Below are positions 60,423 through 64,000 of a stretch of 64,000 nucleotides of DNA, in pieces. The first letter of the stretch is position 1. Every line of letters begins with the position of its first letter. Position numbers and translations under genes: made by a program. The notes under the pieces were generated by a model. It ran no database searches. It saw only the letters and a list, made by a program, of their open reading frames with translations, and had not been told where the DNA came from. The stretch comes from Buchnera aphidicola (Anoecia oenotherae) (GTDB lineage Bacteria; Pseudomonadota; Gammaproteobacteria; Enterobacterales; Enterobacteriaceae): NCBI RefSeq assembly GCF_005080765.1, contig NZ_CP033012.1, forward strand, positions 362,785 to 426,784. Direction: 5' to 3'.

Positions 60423-60669
60423 TTTATTTGTAATAAAAATATTAATATTAAAATTCAAAAATTTTTACTAAAATTTAATGAAATACTAGTAACATTTTTT
60501 AGTTATTCGAACTATTCTAGTTAAAAAATTTATTTATTTTAAATATGAAGTATTTCTTAAATATAAACAAATTCACATTTATAATTTTTTTAATTATAAA
60601 AAATTATTAAAGTTTAATTATAAATTAATAACACATTACACAATTAATTTTTAGAGAAAAGAGATAATA

Positions 60670-61521
60670 ATGGAAGATCTACAAATAGCTAATGATATTA
60701 ATCTCGCAAGTAGTTGGTTAGCGAAAAATGAAGAACTGTTTTGCAGTTATACTTTACACATTACATCATCGATTATTATAATGATAATTGGAATATGTAT
60801 AGCTAAAGGTATTTCAGAAGGAATAAACAGTATTTTAACGCACAGATGTATTGATGAAACTGTCGCGGGTTTTCTTTCTACTTTATTACAATATGTCATT
60901 ATCGCCGTATCTTTTGTAGCTTCTATAAGTTGTATAGGAGTTCAAATAACCTCTATTATAGCAGTTCTAGGGGCTGCTGGAGTAGCAGTAGGTTTAGCGT
61001 TACAAGGATCTTTATCTAACTTTGCTGCAGGAACGTTATTAGTTACTCTTAGACCACTAAGAACAGGAGAGTATGTAAATTTATGCAATATAAATGGAAC
61101 AGTTGTAAATGTACATATATTTTACACTATGTTACGTACACTAGATGGAAAAATAGTAATTGTTCCAAATAGTAAAATATTAGATAATAACATTATAAAT
61201 TATTCTAGAGAACCAGCTAGAAGAAATGAATTTATGATTAGGGTAGCATATAATACTGATGTTGATTTTGTTATTAAAATTTTAAAACAGGTAGCTTTAA
61301 ACGAACCAAGAGTATTACAAGATCGTGGAGTAATCGTAGGATTAAGTGAATTAGCTCCTTCTTCTATTAATTTTATTGTACGTTGTTGGAGTTATACAGA
61401 TGATTTAAATGCAGTATACTGGGATTTAATGATACAATTTAAAAAAGCACTAGACAAAAATAACATAGAATCTCCTTATCCTCAGTTAGATGTGCATATT
61501 CATAAAAAAACAAAACTATAG
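60670..61521 (+). CDS. mscS: Small-conductance mechanosensitive channel MscS
   Basis: MscS opens on membrane tension to release solutes in hypo-osmotic shock. It is 283 aa (E. coli 286). Three N-terminal membrane helices (about 28-55, 63-85, 92-128) are present, and the pore helix reads VLGAAGVAVGLALQGSLSNFAAG. The beta domain (RTLDGKIVIVPNSKI, INYSREPARRNEF) and the C-terminal alpha/beta domain ending PYPQLDVHI are intact. AGAGA precedes the ATG. Its place after fbaA is as in E. coli. Confidence 0.97.
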   Translation: MEDLQIANDINLASSWLAKNEELFCSYTLHITSSIIIMIIGICIAKGISEGINSILTHRCIDETVAGFLSTLLQYVIIAVSFVASISCIGVQITSIIAVLGAAGVAVGLALQGSLSNFAAGTLLVTLRPLRTGEYVNLCNINGTVVNVHIFYTMLRTLDGKIVIVPNSKILDNNIINYSREPARRNEFMIRVAYNTDVDFVIKILKQVALNEPRVLQDRGVIVGLSELAPSSINFIVRCWSYTDDLNAVYWDLMIQFKKALDKNNIESPYPQLDVHIHKKTKL

Positions 61522-61581
61522 TAAAATGATTCAAATTGTTTTTAACATTATTAATTTTCTAAAAAAAATTTATGTATTTTT

Positions 61582-61635
61582 TACAATGTAAATACAAATT
61601 TGTCTTTTTTATAAAAAATACATATTTACATTGTA
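61582..61635. repeat. Inverted repeat between mscS and recC
   Basis: TACAATGTAAATA (61582-61594) and TATTTACATTGTA (61623-61635) form a perfect 13-bp stem with a 28-nt loop that itself holds CAAATTTG. It lies 60 bases after mscS and 70 before recC. It could be the mscS terminator, although the T-rich stretch starts some bases later. Confidence 0.55.
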
Positions 61636-61707
61636 TTTATGTTGTAAATATAAATTTTTATTTATAAAACAAATCAACCATATAATTTTATCATTATAAA
61701 ATAATTC

Positions 61708-64000
61708 ATGCTATTTTTATATAAAACTAACGATCTTGATATAGTAGTAAACACTATATGTCTTCGTATTAAAGAAAATCCATTAGATAACCCTTTAACA
61801 CAAGAAATTATATTAGTTAATAGTGAAGAAATTAAACAATGGTTAAATTATTCACTTTCTTTAAAATTAGGAATAACAGCTAATATAAAAATATTACATA
61901 TACATTCTTATATTAAAAAGTTATATAAATATGTAATTCCAAAAAAAAAATGGTTAATAGAAATTAAAAATGATACTATTTTATGGTATTTACTGCTATT
62001 TTCTAGAGAAAAAAATATTTCAGTTTTTTTAAAAAAATTTAAAAATTCTTTTGAAAAATACTTATTTTTATCACACATCGCTGATTTATTTAAGAAATAT
62101 ATTAAAAATAGACCGGATTGGATTAATAAATGGGATAAAAAAAAATATTTCTTTAAAGTAAACAATCAAAAATTACAAGAAAAAATATGGATTTTTTTAA
62201 TTCAATATATAAAAGATACTAATAATAAATTATGTTTTTATCCTAAGTTATTAGCACACTATATTAAGTATGTAAATAGAGAGAAAATAAATGTTTCTGA
62301 CTTTCCAAATCGTATTTTTTTAATTGGAACAGTACAATCTTCAATTTATGAAATATTATCTATTATTTCAAATAGCAAATTTATAGATATCTATCTATAT
62401 TTTTTTACTGTTAGTAAACATAAAATTAATACTAACTTCCAACAAAAAGAAACCAAATTTGTATCTAACAAAATTTTTGATTTTACTAAAAGATACGATA
62501 TTTTTATTAAAAAAATAAAAAATAAAAATAAAAGATCAAATTTTAATAATTATTTATTAAATTTATGGGGTAATCTAGAATTAGATTCTATTTTTTTTTT
62601 AAAAGAAATAGATCATCAATATGTAAATTTATATAAAAATTATAATGTTGATGAAAAAAATAAAACTTTGTTAAATTTAATTAAATCTAATATTGTATTA
62701 GACCGTGAAGAAAATCTTATTAAAGGATTTCAAAAAAAACTTTATAATAAAAAAAATGTAAAAGAAAATATATATATAGATAATTCTATAGAAATACATA
62801 TTTGTTATTCCATTCAAACTGAAGTTCAAGTACTTCATAATAATCTTTTACAAATTTTTAATAACAATCCAGACATCTTTCCTCATGATGTTATCGTAAA
62901 AAGTACGAACATTAATATTTATCTCCCATTTATAAAAACAATATTTAATTCTGTAAAAAAAACCCATTATATACCTTTTATTATAATAAATAAAAAAATA
63001 AATACAGATAATGTAATTTTTAATAGTTTTTTCAAACTATTAAATTTATCTAAATGTAATTTTTTTCATGAAGAAATATTCTGTTTGTTAAGATTACCAT
63101 GTATATACAAAAAATTTTTATTGAATAAACAAGAAGTAATTTGGTTATATGATTGGACAAAACAATCCAATATTAAATGGGGTATAGATCAAGAACATCT
63201 AAAAAAATTAAATTTACCAATTGATATGTACAATACATGGGAGAAAGGAATAAATAGGATGATTCTTTCTTGTTCTATAAATACAAAAGAAAAAGTAATA
63301 TGGAATAATACATTTCCTTCTCACGACTTTAATTTAGATGCATCTAATGTTTTAAATAAATTTTTAATATTTATTTCTTTTTTAAAAAAATGGAAAAGTA
63401 AATTATCTACTTCAAAAAAAATAAAAAATTGGACATTAATTGGGAAGAATATAATACATGATTTTTATGTAAAAAATAAAAAAACAAGTAAATATTTTAA
63501 ACTAATTTTAAATGCATGGAAAAAAACAATTACAACTGCTTCAATAATAAAGCATTATCGAATAAATATTCTGTTATTGATAGAAGAAATATTAAAAAAT
63601 ATAAATAACTTTAAACGAAAAAACAAAATATTTATTGGATCTGTTATTATTTCTGATTTTTATTCTTTTGAATATATTCCATATAAAGTAACTTATTTAT
63701 TAGGATTTAATGAAGAAAGTTATCCTGAAATAAAACATTATGATTTTTTTGATTTAACGAGTGATCAAAAAACTACTACTTATCATAATACTTATGAATT
63801 AAAAAAATATTGTTTTTTAGTTACTCTAACAAATACAAAAAACTTTTTTTTTATAAGTTATTCAGAATCTCAACATTTATATAAAGATAAAACATCTCAA
63901 TCGCCTTTTATCAAAGAGTTAGAAGCATATATTCAAAAAATTATAAATATTAATCTTAATTATTGTAATAATAAAGAAATAAAGAAAAAAAATTTTTCCA
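61708..64000 (+). CDS. recC: Exodeoxyribonuclease V subunit gamma RecC (5' part, cut by window edge)
   Basis: RecC is the Chi-recognising scaffold of the RecBCD helicase-nuclease, which repairs double-strand breaks. The frame from ATG 61708 stays open to the window end (764 codons). Segments align with E. coli RecC (1122 aa): YKTNDLDIV, ILVNSEEIKQWLNYSLSLKLGITANI, ADLFKKYIKNRPDWI, FPNRIFLIGTVQS, IEIHICYSIQTEVQVLHNNLL, DWTKQSNIKWGID and TYLLGFNEESYPE. The sequence is highly diverged but has no frameshift. Expected downstream partners recB and recD lie beyond the edge. No clear ribosome-binding site precedes the start. Confidence 0.92.
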   Translation, partial: MLFLYKTNDLDIVVNTICLRIKENPLDNPLTQEIILVNSEEIKQWLNYSLSLKLGITANIKILHIHSYIKKLYKYVIPKKKWLIEIKNDTILWYLLLFSREKNISVFLKKFKNSFEKYLFLSHIADLFKKYIKNRPDWINKWDKKKYFFKVNNQKLQEKIWIFLIQYIKDTNNKLCFYPKLLAHYIKYVNREKINVSDFPNRIFLIGTVQSSIYEILSIISNSKFIDIYLYFFTVSKHKINTNFQQKETKFVSNKIFDFTKRYDIFIKKIKNKNKRSNFNNYLLNLWGNLELDSIFFLKEIDHQYVNLYKNYNVDEKNKTLLNLIKSNIVLDREENLIKGFQKKLYNKKNVKENIYIDNSIEIHICYSIQTEVQVLHNNLLQIFNNNPDIFPHDVIVKSTNINIYLPFIKTIFNSVKKTHYIPFIIINKKINTDNVIFNSFFKLLNLSKCNFFHEEIFCLLRLPCIYKKFLLNKQEVIWLYDWTKQSNIKWGIDQEHLKKLNLPIDMYNTWEKGINRMILSCSINTKEKVIWNNTFPSHDFNLDASNVLNKFLIFISFLKKWKSKLSTSKKIKNWTLIGKNIIHDFYVKNKKTSKYFKLILNAWKKTITTASIIKHYRINILLLIEEILKNINNFKRKNKIFIGSVIISDFYSFEYIPYKVTYLLGFNEESYPEIKHYDFFDLTSDQKTTTYHNTYELKKYCFLVTLTNTKNFFFISYSESQHLYKDKTSQSPFIKELEAYIQKIININLNYCNNKEIKKKNFS

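Noticed and set aside
61908..62165. 85-aa minus-strand frame at the 5' part of recC
   Set aside because: The plus strand is open for 764 codons with RecC similarity; this frame is antisense.

Overview
This 64-kb window is from the chromosome of a strongly reduced, very AT-rich gammaproteobacterial endosymbiont, almost certainly Buchnera aphidicola (the aphid symbiont). The proteins read as divergent Escherichia coli orthologues rich in Lys, Asn, Ile and Phe. Gene strings follow the E. coli order with members missing. There are no mobile elements, phage genes or CRISPR arrays, and almost no regulators. Essential-amino-acid genes useful to the host (pheA, aroQ, asd, lysA) are kept. I cannot tell which aphid lineage it comes from.

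Layout. 84-6449, mostly minus strand: nusA, tRNA-Leu(GAG), secG, ftsH, rlmE, greA. 6890-9761, plus strand: ibaG, rplU, rpmA, obgE. rpsI-rplM (minus) are followed by pheA, ffh and the rpsP-rimM-trmD-rplS operon (plus). Then come tldD (minus), aroQ (plus), rluD (minus), alaS, csrA, tRNA-Ser, tRNA-Arg and rsmE (plus), rpiA and a Met-Leu-Gln-Gln tRNA cluster (minus), glnS and eno (plus), mutS (minus), polA (plus), engB (minus), typA (plus), and gmk and ygfZ (minus). The block prfB-lysS-lysA-thyA-miaB-ybeY-corC-leuS-holA-nadD-tusA is on the plus strand, asd on the minus strand, and yhgN, pgk, fbaA, mscS and the 5' part of recC on the plus strand up to the window edge. That is 49 protein genes and 7 tRNAs.

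Function. Most genes serve translation: ribosomal proteins, aminoacyl-tRNA synthetases, rRNA and tRNA modification, release factor 2 and ribosome GTPases. The rest cover protein export and quality control (secG, ffh, ftsH), DNA replication and repair (polA, mutS, holA, recC), glycolysis and pentose phosphate (eno, pgk, fbaA, rpiA), and amino-acid, dTMP and NAD synthesis. Several unusually long spacers sit exactly where E. coli has glmM/folP, murA, pyrG and the sulfate-assimilation/ftsB-ispDF region, so they look like decayed gene sites.

Most notable. Four genes (rluD, rsmE, prfB, corC) are each broken by a one-base frameshift inside a long poly(A) or poly(A)/poly(T) tract and are otherwise intact and conserved on both sides. 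This is the pattern expected if RNA-polymerase slippage restores part of the protein. In prfB the tract lies just before a relict of the classic programmed +1 frameshift site, so three reading-frame outcomes meet there. Other eroded functions are PolA proofreading residues, the LeuRS editing pocket, the PheA feedback-inhibition motifs, the Ffh G3 motif and the RF2 stop-codon-reading tripeptide.
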